Part shown: piece by piece, positions 33,149 through 40,176 of the stretch | How positions within the stretch are numbered: position 1 is the first letter of the stretch | Layout of the letters: each line of letters opens with the position of its first letter | IMG/VR virus record: IMGVR_UViG_3300046513_000319 | Location: 1 to 42,236 of that record | Length of the DNA stretch: 42,236 nucleotides | Reading direction: 5' to 3' (one strand) | Origin: a virus | Made by a program: the position numbers and the translations under genes | Notes under the pieces: model-generated | Seen by the model: only the letters and a program-made list of their open reading frames with translations | What the model was told of the DNA's origin: nothing | The model's database searches: none

Positions 33149-34157
33149 ATATACCTATCTGGCCAAGGGTAAGTATTGGCGCTTTCGCCGCAACGGCCGC
33201 GACACGAAGATCAACGGCATACCCGGCAGCAAGGAATTTTTCGATCACTACAACCAGTTGCTGGAGCAGGAAGAGGCGATCGCGGCCGATCGCACGCCGG
33301 CGCGATCGACGCTCAATTGGCTGATCAAAAAGTACGAGGGTAGCGCCGAGTATCGCGCACTCGCCGATTCGACCCAAACGGATTACAGCAAGACGCTCCG
33401 CACGCTCGAGGCCGAGTTGGGCGAGCAGCCCTTTCTCTACATCACCCGCAAGATGGTCAAGGCCGTCCGCGACGACTTCGCCGACACCGCCCGCAAGGCG
33501 CACAAAATCAAACAGATGGTCAGCCGCCTCTATAGCTGGGCCGACGAGAACGACCATGTGCCGGAGGGAACGAACCCGGCGGCGGCGATCAAGCGTTTGA
33601 AGCGCCAAGGAGGCGAACGGGAGATCGCCGTTTGGAGCGACGAAGAGATCGACCTGTTCTTAAAGCATTGTCCCGAACGTCTTAAGACACCCGTGCTGCT
33701 CGCGCTTTATACTGGACAGCGGAAAGAGGACGTCTTGACCATGTCGTGGACCCAAGTCCAGGGCGACATGATCCGCGTGCGCCAGTCGAAGACGGGGACG
33801 ATGCTGGACATCCCGTGCCATCCCGTCCTGAAGAAGCATCTGGCGGCCGAGCGCAAGCGGCGCGAGGGCGTCCAGATCTGCATCAGAAACCGGGCCACCA
33901 AGGACCGGCCCACCGAGCTTTGGAACGACAATACGTTCGGCGCCGCCCTCTACCGGGCGGTTCGGGCGACGCCGGACATGCCGCCGAATCGCTCGCTACA
34001 CGGCCTGCGCTACGCATCTGCGAGCCGCTTGGAAGAGTCGGGTTCAACGGTGGCGATGATCGAGGCGGTCTTGGGTCATCATACCTTCAAGATGGCCCTC
34101 AAATATGCGAGCCAGCGTCTTCGTGCGAAGGCCGCCATGGACAGGTTGAGGGCGTGA
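33093..34157 (+). CDS. int: Tyrosine integrase
   Basis: The protein has 354 residues from GTG 33093, with GGAAG six bases upstream; GTG 33129 is possible. An N-terminal arm-binding region (LEYTYLAKGKYWRFRRNG) precedes a SAM-like core-binding domain (STQTDYSKTLRTLEAELG). The catalytic domain has all tyrosine-recombinase residues: R210 in YTGQRKED, K233 in QSKTG, H303xxR306 in LHGLRYAS, H329 in LGHHT and the nucleophile Y338 in LKYASQ. It should insert the phage genome at a tRNA-Cys gene through the attP that starts a few dozen bases downstream, and excise it with the excisionase-like protein. Confidence 0.95.
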   Translation: MSRTPISGDAPSVAEIELEYTYLAKGKYWRFRRNGRDTKINGIPGSKEFFDHYNQLLEQEEAIAADRTPARSTLNWLIKKYEGSAEYRALADSTQTDYSKTLRTLEAELGEQPFLYITRKMVKAVRDDFADTARKAHKIKQMVSRLYSWADENDHVPEGTNPAAAIKRLKRQGGEREIAVWSDEEIDLFLKHCPERLKTPVLLALYTGQRKEDVLTMSWTQVQGDMIRVRQSKTGTMLDIPCHPVLKKHLAAERKRREGVQICIRNRATKDRPTELWNDNTFGAALYRAVRATPDMPPNRSLHGLRYASASRLEESGSTVAMIEAVLGHHTFKMALKYASQRLRAKAAMDRLRA

Positions 34158-34380
34158 TTTGGCTATCGCACTGCGAACTTTAGGGATTGCACTGCGAACT
34201 TTTCTCCCCTAGTCGCCGCAAACCCGCAGAAATGCTGTCGTTGGCCCGATGGCGGAGTGGTTACGCAGAGGACTGCAAATCCGCGACGAAGGACGGAATT
34301 TCTTCATAGTTCGCACATTTCACCGTTTGTTCACGCCACGCTTTTCTGCGGGTTTCAGGTGACATTGCGAACTTTTCCTT
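34158..34380. other. attP region with arm-type repeats and flanking inverted repeat
   Basis: Non-coding up to the gene at 34483. TGCGAACT occurs four times: two direct copies within GCACTGCGAACTTT at 34168-34181 and 34189-34202 (21 bp apart), one direct copy at 34366-34376 and one inverted copy at 34308-34315. A perfect 13-bp inverted repeat (AAACCCGCAGAAA, 34220-34232, and its complement, 34343-34355) is centred near 34288, next to the tRNA-derived core. The layout resembles integrase arm sites and accessory sites around a core. The stretch 34381-34482 is pyrimidine-rich with nothing else I can support. Confidence 0.75.
34243..34282 (+). other. attP core: 5' half of a tRNA-Cys (GCA) gene
   Basis: The 40 bases from GGCCCGA through GACTGCAAATCC fold as acceptor strand, D-arm (GCG...CGC), a GAGGA anticodon stem strand and a CTGCAAA anticodon loop with GCA. 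The match to a tRNA-Cys 5' half stops in the 3' side of the anticodon stem, after TCC; the following GCGACG no longer fits. No T-arm or 3' acceptor is present, so it is not a functional tRNA. It is the expected site of identity with the bacterial attB. Confidence 0.82.
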
Positions 34381-34482
34381 CGCTGCAGCGCGTCTAAATC
34401 CGTCGCTCAATGTGCTGAAGTGCGTTGGGGTTGGCGTAATTTCCCCTTCCCCTTTGTTCTTTTTCCGTTCTACCCATGGGGT

Positions 34483-34869
34483 ATGAGATTCTCGCAAGAC
34501 CGGCTGATCTTCAAAGCGCTGTGCGCGCTGGACGAAGTGGTGGAGCGCGCGCGGAAAGATCGGGTCGAGCCCGACTTCGCCATTCGCTTCGCCCTGGCCT
34601 ATCTCCACAGCGTCCGAATACGGGAGGATGATTGGTGCTATCGCGAGTTTCTGCAAACAATCAGTAGAACGCCATCGTTTGAGCAGCCGGGAGTCCCGAT
34701 GCGGGGAACGCTGGCATGCACGCAATTCCAGTGCATATGCCGATCGGTGGGGATCGAATATACCGTGGAATTCGAGGTTGCGATGCAGGATGCGCGAAAG
34801 TCCAAGCAATCGATCACGGCGGGCAGCGCGGCAGCTAGTCCGGCGGACAGCCGATCTCCGCGCCGTTAG
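34483..34869 (+). CDS. Plus-strand gene next to attP, 128 aa, unknown
   Basis: The start is ATG 34483 with a GGGG site; a longer reading from 34420 adds a Phe/Pro-rich stretch from the pyrimidine tract. The product (MRFSQDRLIFKALCALDEV, AIRFALAYLHSVRIREDDWC) is helical, with a short Ser/Ala tail. It overlaps the convergent Rz1 gene by 35 bases at the 3' end. After integration it would be the first gene inside the prophage beyond the host tRNA-Cys promoter. It is a candidate lysogenic-conversion gene of unknown family. Confidence 0.55.
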   Translation: MRFSQDRLIFKALCALDEVVERARKDRVEPDFAIRFALAYLHSVRIREDDWCYREFLQTISRTPSFEQPGVPMRGTLACTQFQCICRSVGIEYTVEFEVAMQDARKSKQSITAGSAAASPADSRSPRR

Positions 34870-35140
34870 CCTTCGCCCACCGGCATATCCGTGCCACGGC
34901 GCGCCAGCCACGTTCGCCCCAGCTCTCCACCGCCACATCATAGGCGGCGGCTGCCTGCGCGGACGTGACGATCGCCGCCGGCGCAAGCGGCTTGGGCTCA
35001 ACCGCCAGATCGGCAGAGGGCGGGTAGATCGGCTGCAGCCGTTCCCTGGGCGCGCAGCCGCTGGCAGCCAAGGCGCACGCGCACAGCATCGGGAGCCTCA
35101 TCCGGCACAGTGCTGATCGCATCGACAAGCGCATCCTCAT
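34835..35140 (-). CDS. Rz1: Outer-membrane spanin (Rz1-like lipoprotein)
   Basis: The protein has 101 residues. Its first 143 bases overlap the Rz-like gene out of frame, the embedded Rz/Rz1 arrangement. It has a lipoprotein signal: basic N-terminus, hydrophobic stretch and lipobox LAASGC with Cys29 (LPMLCACALAASGC), followed by a Pro-rich segment (RLQPIYPPSADLAVEPKPLA). It would be anchored in the inner leaflet of the outer membrane and pair with the Rz-like protein to fuse the membranes at lysis. At 101 residues it is longer than lambda Rz1 (60). Confidence 0.8.
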   Translation of the reverse strand: MRMRLSMRSALCRMRLPMLCACALAASGCAPRERLQPIYPPSADLAVEPKPLAPAAIVTSAQAAAAYDVAVESWGERGWRAVARICRWAKANGAEIGCPPD

Positions 35141-35378
35141 TCTCCTTCACTTGCAAAGCATCCTTCACCCGCGCGGCGGCGGCATGGTCCTTCGCCGCTG
35201 CATCGACCTTCAGCGCCTTGGTGTTGGCGAGGGCACGCGCCGCCTCTGCCCTCGCCGTAGCGTCGGCCGAGCCCCTGCAGTAGCCGAGCGGCAGGCAGAG
35301 AGCGGCCGAGCAAAGGGCGGCGATGACGGGCGACCGTGCGGCCTTCAGCGCCGTGGCGGCGGCGGCAAGTTCGATCAT
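34998..35378 (-). CDS. Rz: Inner-membrane spanin (Rz-like)
   Basis: The protein has 126 residues. ATG 35378 overlaps the stop of the 30-residue gene (ATGA). One N-terminal transmembrane helix (SPVIAALCSAALCLPLGY) is followed by an Ala/Lys/Asp helical coiled-coil region (RAEAARALANTKALKVDAA), the topology of i-spanins, with the body in the periplasm. Together with the overlapping lipoprotein gene it makes a two-component spanin pair. The family is recognised by structure and gene nesting, not by sequence motif. Confidence 0.78.
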   Translation of the reverse strand: MIELAAAATALKAARSPVIAALCSAALCLPLGYCRGSADATARAEAARALANTKALKVDAAAKDHAAAARVKDALQVKENEDALVDAISTVPDEAPDAVRVRLGCQRLRAQGTAAADLPALCRSGG

Positions 35379-35467
35379 GGCAATCTCCCCGGGTTCTCGA
35401 GATCGTCGATCACGCAGCGGATCACGATCCACGGCGCCGACAGGAGGAACAGCAGGATACGGATCAT
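35375..35467 (-). CDS. Tiny lysis-cassette membrane peptide, 30 aa
   Basis: ATG 35467 overlaps the holin-candidate stop (ATGA 35464-35467), and its own stop overlaps the Rz start (ATGA 35375-35378). The peptide starts with one hydrophobic helix (MIRILLFLLSAPWIVIRC) and ends in a short polar tail. Coupling on both sides, the exact fit of the overlaps and its sense-strand place between lysis genes support a real gene. It could modulate holin timing or Rz insertion; that is speculation. Confidence 0.5.
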   Translation of the reverse strand: MIRILLFLLSAPWIVIRCVIDDLENPGRLP

Positions 35468-35784
35468 GCGTCGTCCAGTGCGTCCTGGACACGGTCCGCG
35501 GCATCCTCACCCACCGATTCCACCGTGTTCGGGCCGACCTTCAGCTTGAAGGTGCGGCGGCCGAGGATGGCGGACAGGCCCGTCAGCACGATCCCGATCA
35601 GCACCAGCGTGCCATAAGCAAAATAGGCCACCGGCCAGGGCGAGCGCGACTTCTCCGCGAGCAGTGTCAGAGACCGCCAGGCTAGGATGGTGACCACGAT
35701 ACCGCCCAGGCCGAGGAACAGGATGCCCGCCATCCGCCGCCAGTCGCGCGCTGTCCATCCGCCGGTGTCGGGTACGATGGTCAC
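35464..35784 (-). CDS. Two-span membrane protein, holin candidate
   Basis: The protein has 106 residues from GTG 35784, which overlaps the endolysin stop (GTGA 35781-35784). There are two transmembrane helices (ILFLGLGGIVVTILAW and YFAYGTLVLIGIVLTGLSAI) joined by a short charged loop (LLAEKSRSPWP). The C-terminus is charged and ends DRVQDALDDA. Its location between endolysin and spanins fits a class II type holin that opens the inner membrane. A much longer reading of this frame up to 36510 runs antisense-frame through the endolysin and was rejected. Confidence 0.68.
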   Translation of the reverse strand: MTIVPDTGGWTARDWRRMAGILFLGLGGIVVTILAWRSLTLLAEKSRSPWPVAYFAYGTLVLIGIVLTGLSAILGRRTFKLKVGPNTVESVGEDAADRVQDALDDA

Positions 35785-36287
35785 GCCTCGTTCCGGCTGA
35801 GCGGCGACCCATCGTTCGCTAGCAATACCGGCCCGGTCGGCGGCGGGAGCGGTGCGCCGCTGGGCCAGCGCAAGCCGCCAGGTGCGAGGCGGTCCTTCGC
35901 GATCCACGTCTCGCTGACGCTGTTCGACTGGTTGCCGCCGAGCACGCGATAGGCGTCGGAACGCTCGCCCAGATACAGGCCGACATGGCCTCCCCCGGCC
36001 CGGGTGAAGACAAGGACGCAGCCAAGCCGCGGCGTGTTGAGCTGCCGTCCCCAGCCGGCCCAGCTCGACGCGCGCACCGCGATCGCCGGCGGCGCGATCT
36101 TCACCTCGACCATGACATGCGCCATGAACGTGCCGCACCACGGCGTCTCGTCGTCCTTCACGACAATGCCCAAGATCTTCGATCCCAGCGCCGCGATCCA
36201 CCCCATGATCGTGGCCGAATGCTTCGGCCCCACAATCTCCCGCACGCCGATCAGCTTGCGCGCGATCAGCAACCAGCTTGGCTCCAT
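35781..36287 (-). CDS. Endolysin, TIGR02594/NlpC-P60-CHAP-like
   Basis: The protein has 168 residues. The features TPWCGTFMAHVM (catalytic-like Cys51), RASSWAGWG, RLGCVLVFTR and GGGHVGLYLGE (His101) match the TIGR02594 family of phage and bacterial cysteine peptidases that cleave peptidoglycan peptides. No signal peptide or transmembrane segment is seen, so release needs a holin. The short conserved end (VLGGNQSNSVSETWI) is also family-typical. It is the first gene of the lysis cassette; ATG 36287 follows the 83-aa gene by 3 bases. Confidence 0.82.
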   Translation of the reverse strand: MEPSWLLIARKLIGVREIVGPKHSATIMGWIAALGSKILGIVVKDDETPWCGTFMAHVMVEVKIAPPAIAVRASSWAGWGRQLNTPRLGCVLVFTRAGGGHVGLYLGERSDAYRVLGGNQSNSVSETWIAKDRLAPGGLRWPSGAPLPPPTGPVLLANDGSPLSRNEA

Positions 36288-36290
36288 GGC

Positions 36291-36542
36291 CTATGCTCCC
36301 CAAAAAGAAGGGCGCCCGCGGCGCCCCTGTCGGATAGTCATGTGCAGCCGCGGCGATCGTCGCCGCAGCTGCTCCTCCCGTCGCCTCTCGAAATCGGCGA
36401 TACGCGCGCCCAGCGCCCGCCGCCGTTCCGCCAGCGCCGCGATCGACGGCGAGGGCGGCGGGCGGATCGGCACGACATTGTCGTTGATGCCGACGATGCG
36501 GCGGATGCACGCCGCGATCTCGTCCATTGTGGCGCTGACCAT
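36291..36542 (-). CDS. Small coiled-coil protein, 83 aa, upstream of endolysin
   Basis: ATG 36542 overlaps the stop of the large upstream gene by one base (TGATG); a TTG at 36545 is less likely. A short helix (MDEIAACIRRIVGIND) and a Pro-rich bend (PIRPPPSPS) lead into an Arg/Glu helix (LAERRRALGARIADFERRRE) and a basic tail. There is no transmembrane segment. It may be a scaffold or nucleic-acid binding accessory of the late operon; no family is recognised. Confidence 0.55.
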   Translation of the reverse strand: MVSATMDEIAACIRRIVGINDNVVPIRPPPSPSIAALAERRRALGARIADFERRREEQLRRRSPRLHMTIRQGRRGRPSFWGA

Positions 36543-38407
36543 CAAGCGGCGGCTAGCAGGCGGTCAAGCAAGGCTCCCATCGCCTGGTTGGTGATCCGTG
36601 GCCGCAATATGCTGGTATTGCCGGCGGCGCCCGACCATGTGCTTGTCCCGTCACCGTTTACGACCCACGTGCCGCGCAACCCGCCATAGTCCCATTCCGG
36701 GCCCGGGCCCAATGCGGCGAGAAGCATTGCCATCGGACCCCAACTGTTGCGCCTGCCCGCAGTGTGCAGCGAGGGCGCCAGTGTCTGCGCTATGTAGGCG
36801 TAAATGTTGGTGGCGGGATCCGCACCGGGCGGCGGCCCCGACAAGACCTTACTCGCAGCGTTGTCCGGCATCAGGATGATTTCTCCTGGCCAATTGGCGG
36901 CGACATACTGGGCCGCGGAAATATCGCCGGCGATGTTGTACCCGATGCTTCCGTCGTTCGGCGTCGTGGCTTCAATGACGAGACGTCGATCACGCGCCAT
37001 TTCAATGGCATCTGCTCCGGATTGTAAAAATGCTGCCAAGTTCGTCAGGAAACCCATCTCGATCAGGACGAAGGTGCCGGTCGCCTCTTTGAACATCCTG
37101 CGATAGAACTCGACGCCCGACTGATACTGGGCGCGATCTTTCGTCCCAAGCCCCATAAAGGCAGCGATCGGCTGGGTGATCGTGGAGGTGCTAAGCGTGC
37201 CACTCCCTTGATAAGCGCCGATGGGAATCTGGGGAGCGCCCGAAAATCGGTTCACGGCCTCGATCGCAGCGGCCGAATAAGGATTGCTCGAGTTGACGGC
37301 GACGCCTTTGATGCTGGAGAAGCCACCCTTGCGCAGAGCATGCGCTATACCAAGTGCATAGAAATCGTCGGGGTCCGTCAACCCATCGGTGCCGATAAAC
37401 AGATCCGTCACGCCAGCGGCCGACGCGAGCTGCCTACGTCCAACGGCTAGGGCATACAGGTATCCAGCATGTTCGGTTTCGAGATTGCGATAGGGCGCGG
37501 TGCTCACCGAACCCCATGCCGACCTAGCGCCGGTGGCCAGAGCAACCTCGTCAATCACGCCGGTATATTTCAGCGTACCGTCGGGCCGCGCCCCGATTGT
37601 AAATCCTACGGTCGAGGTGGAGGATGCCGTGCCGAGATTGTTGTTCTGGATCGTTGCGGCGCTGTCATAGACCCCATTGATATAGATCCGCACGCCAGCG
37701 TTGGTATCGTCGCTCTGATTGCCGGAGAAAGTGATCAAGATGTGGGAGACGACATTGTTGGGAATGTCGATCGTTGACTGCACGACAATGCGGGCTGACG
37801 ACGTGTTGACCAGGCATATTTTGACGATCGTCTTACCCGAACTGTAGAAAAGCTGGACCTCCCATCCGATGCCACTGTTTGCCTGATCTGTTTTCGAAAT
37901 AGGCACATAGGTGGCAGTGCCCGAGCGCGTGACATTGGGTTTGAGCAAAAAGCTCAGCCGAAAAGGTGTATTGTAGGACAGGTTCAACTTGGACGTGTCG
38001 GAGCAAACGGCATAGGCATTCGTTCCATTGAAGGAGACAGCCGCGTCGAGATCGTCGACCAGCAGGCTCGCCCCCATGTAACTAGGCGACCCTTGTGGTG
38101 TCAGGGTAAGCCCTTGCTTGCTGTCGACCAGGGCAGTCGGAGCCACCGCTGCATTCGCACCCCCGTCGCTGTAAGCATCGCTCAGTCTGAAGTAGGCCTG
38201 CAGGCCCGCATCGCTCAATATCCGCTCGGCATAGGGTAGCGGCACCACCGCGCCGACGCCGTCGACGGTAATGCCACCGCCATGCAGAACAGGCCGCGCA
38301 ACGCTCAAGCTTGCACTGGCGCCGAAGTGTCCGCGCAGGACCGGAAACATCGCGCGGTCGAGGGGTAGATCGACGTCACCCTGGCACATCACTCGAGAAA
38401 ATTTCAT
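36542..38407 (-). CDS. LamG/concanavalin-A-like plus nucleoside-hydrolase-like protein, receptor-binding candidate
   Basis: The protein has 621 residues from ATG 38407, with GGAG six bases upstream; a start at 38464 would put the site inside the gene. Residues about 80-260 are a LamG-type jelly roll (AVSFNGTNAYAVCSD, LNLSYNTPFRLSFLL, KYTGVIDEVALATGARS). Residues about 300-520 are like inosine-uridine nucleoside hydrolases (LFIGTDGLTDPDDFYALGIA, VLIEMGFLTNLAAFL). The DxDxxxDD metal/nucleoside motif is altered (DGLTDPDD), so activity is uncertain. A Trp/Gly-rich end follows. Its G+C appears lower than that of its neighbours, as often in host-range genes. A tail spike or surface-binding role is inferred. 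Confidence 0.72.
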   Translation of the reverse strand: MKFSRVMCQGDVDLPLDRAMFPVLRGHFGASASLSVARPVLHGGGITVDGVGAVVPLPYAERILSDAGLQAYFRLSDAYSDGGANAAVAPTALVDSKQGLTLTPQGSPSYMGASLLVDDLDAAVSFNGTNAYAVCSDTSKLNLSYNTPFRLSFLLKPNVTRSGTATYVPISKTDQANSGIGWEVQLFYSSGKTIVKICLVNTSSARIVVQSTIDIPNNVVSHILITFSGNQSDDTNAGVRIYINGVYDSAATIQNNNLGTASSTSTVGFTIGARPDGTLKYTGVIDEVALATGARSAWGSVSTAPYRNLETEHAGYLYALAVGRRQLASAAGVTDLFIGTDGLTDPDDFYALGIAHALRKGGFSSIKGVAVNSSNPYSAAAIEAVNRFSGAPQIPIGAYQGSGTLSTSTITQPIAAFMGLGTKDRAQYQSGVEFYRRMFKEATGTFVLIEMGFLTNLAAFLQSGADAIEMARDRRLVIEATTPNDGSIGYNIAGDISAAQYVAANWPGEIILMPDNAASKVLSGPPPGADPATNIYAYIAQTLAPSLHTAGRRNSWGPMAMLLAALGPGPEWDYGGLRGTWVVNGDGTSTWSGAAGNTSILRPRITNQAMGALLDRLLAAA

Positions 38408-38468
38408 TGTTGGCTCCATGAAAATGGGCGCCGAAGCGCCCGCGTTTGCGTAAAAATTTCCCACCGGA

Positions 38469-38885
38469 TCAGGCCCCGCCCTGCCTCGTCAATCTTTCCT
38501 CCTCCGACCGGTCGAGCGCCGCGGCCGCGCGATCGGCGACCATCTGCAGGTCGATCGGAAAGGCCTGCGCCAGCAGCTGCTCCGCCTGGATCAGCGCCGG
38601 ATTGCGTGGATCGAGACGGATCAGGGCGCCGGCGACATGATGGAAGGCGAAGCGCAGCGCCTCGTTCTGGCGCCGGATCGCCCCCACTTCGGCCTTCAGC
38701 TCTTCGCGGATCTTCTTCCACTCCTGGTCGATCCGCTCATCCTGCGCATCCAGCGCCGCCTGCTTGCTGTCATGACGGGCGCTCAGCCAGAGGATGAACC
38801 ACCGCACAAACCAGATGCCGCCGCCAACGCCCAGGCCGCCGCCCGCCGCCTGGGCGACGCCCTCCGCAATCTTCTCACTGCCCAT
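38469..38885 (-). CDS. Membrane-anchored coiled-coil protein, 138 aa
   Basis: ATG 38885 was chosen because ATG 38936 overlaps the exported 101-aa gene. One hydrophobic segment (GIWFVRWFILWLSARHD) follows a Gly-rich N-terminus (QAAGGGLGVGGG). It is followed by a long charged helix (KQAALDAQDERIDQEWKKIR). The topology recalls small phage holin-associated or tail-anchoring proteins. No signature family is seen, and it lies far upstream of the lysis genes. Confidence 0.6.
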   Translation of the reverse strand: MGSEKIAEGVAQAAGGGLGVGGGIWFVRWFILWLSARHDSKQAALDAQDERIDQEWKKIREELKAEVGAIRRQNEALRFAFHHVAGALIRLDPRNPALIQAEQLLAQAFPIDLQMVADRAAAALDRSEEERLTRQGGA

Positions 38886-38889
38886 GCCT

Positions 38890-39195
38890 TCAGCAGGTCG
38901 GCGCAAAAATCGGGATGCCTGTTGCCTCGCCGCCATGGCCGGTCAGAGCGCCAATGCGCGCAGCAGGATCGAGCAGCTTGACGATCCGGACATCACGTCC
39001 CTTTGCACGCTCTCCACGCGCATAGCGTCTCGCGGCGCTCTCGGTGCGGCGACGCTCTCCTTCGGCGATCCGACCGGCGCCGCAGATCGGGGTCAGGTCG
39101 ACATAGATGGTGAGCGGGTGCCCCTCGGGTTTCGCCATGGCGGGCATGGAAAGCAGGCACGCGAAAGCGGCCAGCAGCAAGGCTGGATAACGCAT
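38890..39195 (-). CDS. Exported small protein with signal peptide, 101 aa
   Basis: ATG 39195 has AGGAG about eight bases upstream. Residues 1-21 (MRYPALLLAAFACLLSMPAM then A) are a classic Sec signal with an AMA cleavage site. The mature part is a basic, Arg-rich chain (GERRRTESAARRYARGE) with two Cys residues (PICGAG, and the C-terminal Cys) that could form a disulphide. A secreted basic protein in the late operon may act in the periplasm during infection or lysis, or be a superinfection-exclusion factor. The family is unknown. Confidence 0.6.
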   Translation of the reverse strand: MRYPALLLAAFACLLSMPAMAKPEGHPLTIYVDLTPICGAGRIAEGERRRTESAARRYARGERAKGRDVRIVKLLDPAARIGALTGHGGEATGIPIFAPTC

Positions 39196-39219
39196 AGGAC
39201 TTCTCCTTTTGGGTTGACG

Positions 39220-40176
39220 TCAGGTGAGTGTGGCAACGATGCGCTGAAGTTCAGCCACCTGAGCCTCCAGCGCGAGGATGCGATCATCATGCTCGATCGC
39301 CGCCTGGTTGAGCGCGGGGACAGCCTTGCTCTGGTCGATCCCCTGAATGTCGGGGACCATCCGGGTTTTCATCATGGGCTCGCCATCGGCGCCCAGGATG
39401 TCATCAGAAGGATATGACTCCTCCCGCATCCCGTCTTTCTGGCCGGTCGCGCCGCCGGGGACCGCCTCCCCAAAGACATGCGCCAGATAGCCGTCGGTGG
39501 TTTCGCCGCTCGCAATCCATTCGAAGGTGCCCGGCTGCATAGCTCGAAGCTTTGCCATCGCGTTTTCAAGCGGGCGGAAATTCTCTTTCAGACGATAATC
39601 TGAGGATGTGTTGTAGGATGTCGATGACCCATTGGTGCTGATCGATCCTACGTTGCTGCCCGAACCATAGAACCAGTCTGCCAGGCGCCCGCCGACGTCG
39701 TCGACGCGCCCAAGGAAGGCTGATCCGCCTCCAGCGCCATTATTCTTGTGGGCAGATATGACACGAACATTGCCGATGCCCGATGAGGCTGCAAGTTTCG
39801 CATAGCCGCCAGTCCAGTCAACGATCTGGCCCACGAGGACGCGCCCGTCGCCAGTAATCCGCATATTTTCTAAGCCGGTCGCCCCGGTGCCGACATAGAA
39901 TTCTATACCGCCATCGTTAAATCCGGCTGAGATTCCACGCACCACGATGGCGGCACCGCCGGTATTGAACGCCGTTCCCGACGCAAGAACTGCCGTCGCT
40001 GCGTCGCTTCCTCCGAGCAATTGCCGACCACCTAAATCCCACACGTTCGAGGCGTTGACGTGGAGGAATTGGCCGGCGTTCGCATTGACCCCGCCTGCGC
40101 CCCGCGCCAGCACCATGACATCGGTGTTTAGCGGATAGGAAACATCGGTGAAGGCGTTCCAATCCGTATCAGCCAT
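39220..40176 (-). CDS. Tail fibre with S74-type intramolecular chaperone
   Basis: The protein has 318 residues from ATG 40176, with GGGGGAAA upstream; the first Met at 40215 overlaps the preceding gene. The N-terminal part (VMVLARGAGGVNANAGQFLH) and middle (GGIEFYVGTGATGLENMRIT) are repetitive beta, as in fibres. The C-terminus is a peptidase-S74-like domain (TSSDYRLKENFRPLENAMA), where the Ser-Lys pair in SDYRLKEN cleaves itself after trimerisation. It then has a coiled-coil tail (ALNQAAIEHDDRILALEAQV). It would form trimers at the tail tip and contact the host. Confidence 0.85.
   Translation of the reverse strand: MADTDWNAFTDVSYPLNTDVMVLARGAGGVNANAGQFLHVNASNVWDLGGRQLLGGSDAATAVLASGTAFNTGGAAIVVRGISAGFNDGGIEFYVGTGATGLENMRITGDGRVLVGQIVDWTGGYAKLAASSGIGNVRVISAHKNNGAGGGSAFLGRVDDVGGRLADWFYGSGSNVGSISTNGSSTSYNTSSDYRLKENFRPLENAMAKLRAMQPGTFEWIASGETTDGYLAHVFGEAVPGGATGQKDGMREESYPSDDILGADGEPMMKTRMVPDIQGIDQSKAVPALNQAAIEHDDRILALEAQVAELQRIVATLT

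Noticed and set aside
34243-34320. A functional tRNA-Cys gene
   Set aside because: Only the acceptor 5' strand, D-arm and anticodon loop are present; the T-arm and 3' acceptor are missing.
34261-35001. Long minus-strand frame of 246 codons across the attP side
   Set aside because: It runs antisense through the 34483 gene and the integrase attachment region, is Arg/Ser/His-rich without domain-like sequence, and lacks a ribosome-binding site.
35464-36510. Reading of the holin frame extended upward to 36510
   Set aside because: The upper two thirds lie in a shifted frame of the endolysin and 83-aa genes and are Arg/Gly/Ala noise; GTG 35784 with a GTGA overlap is the better start.
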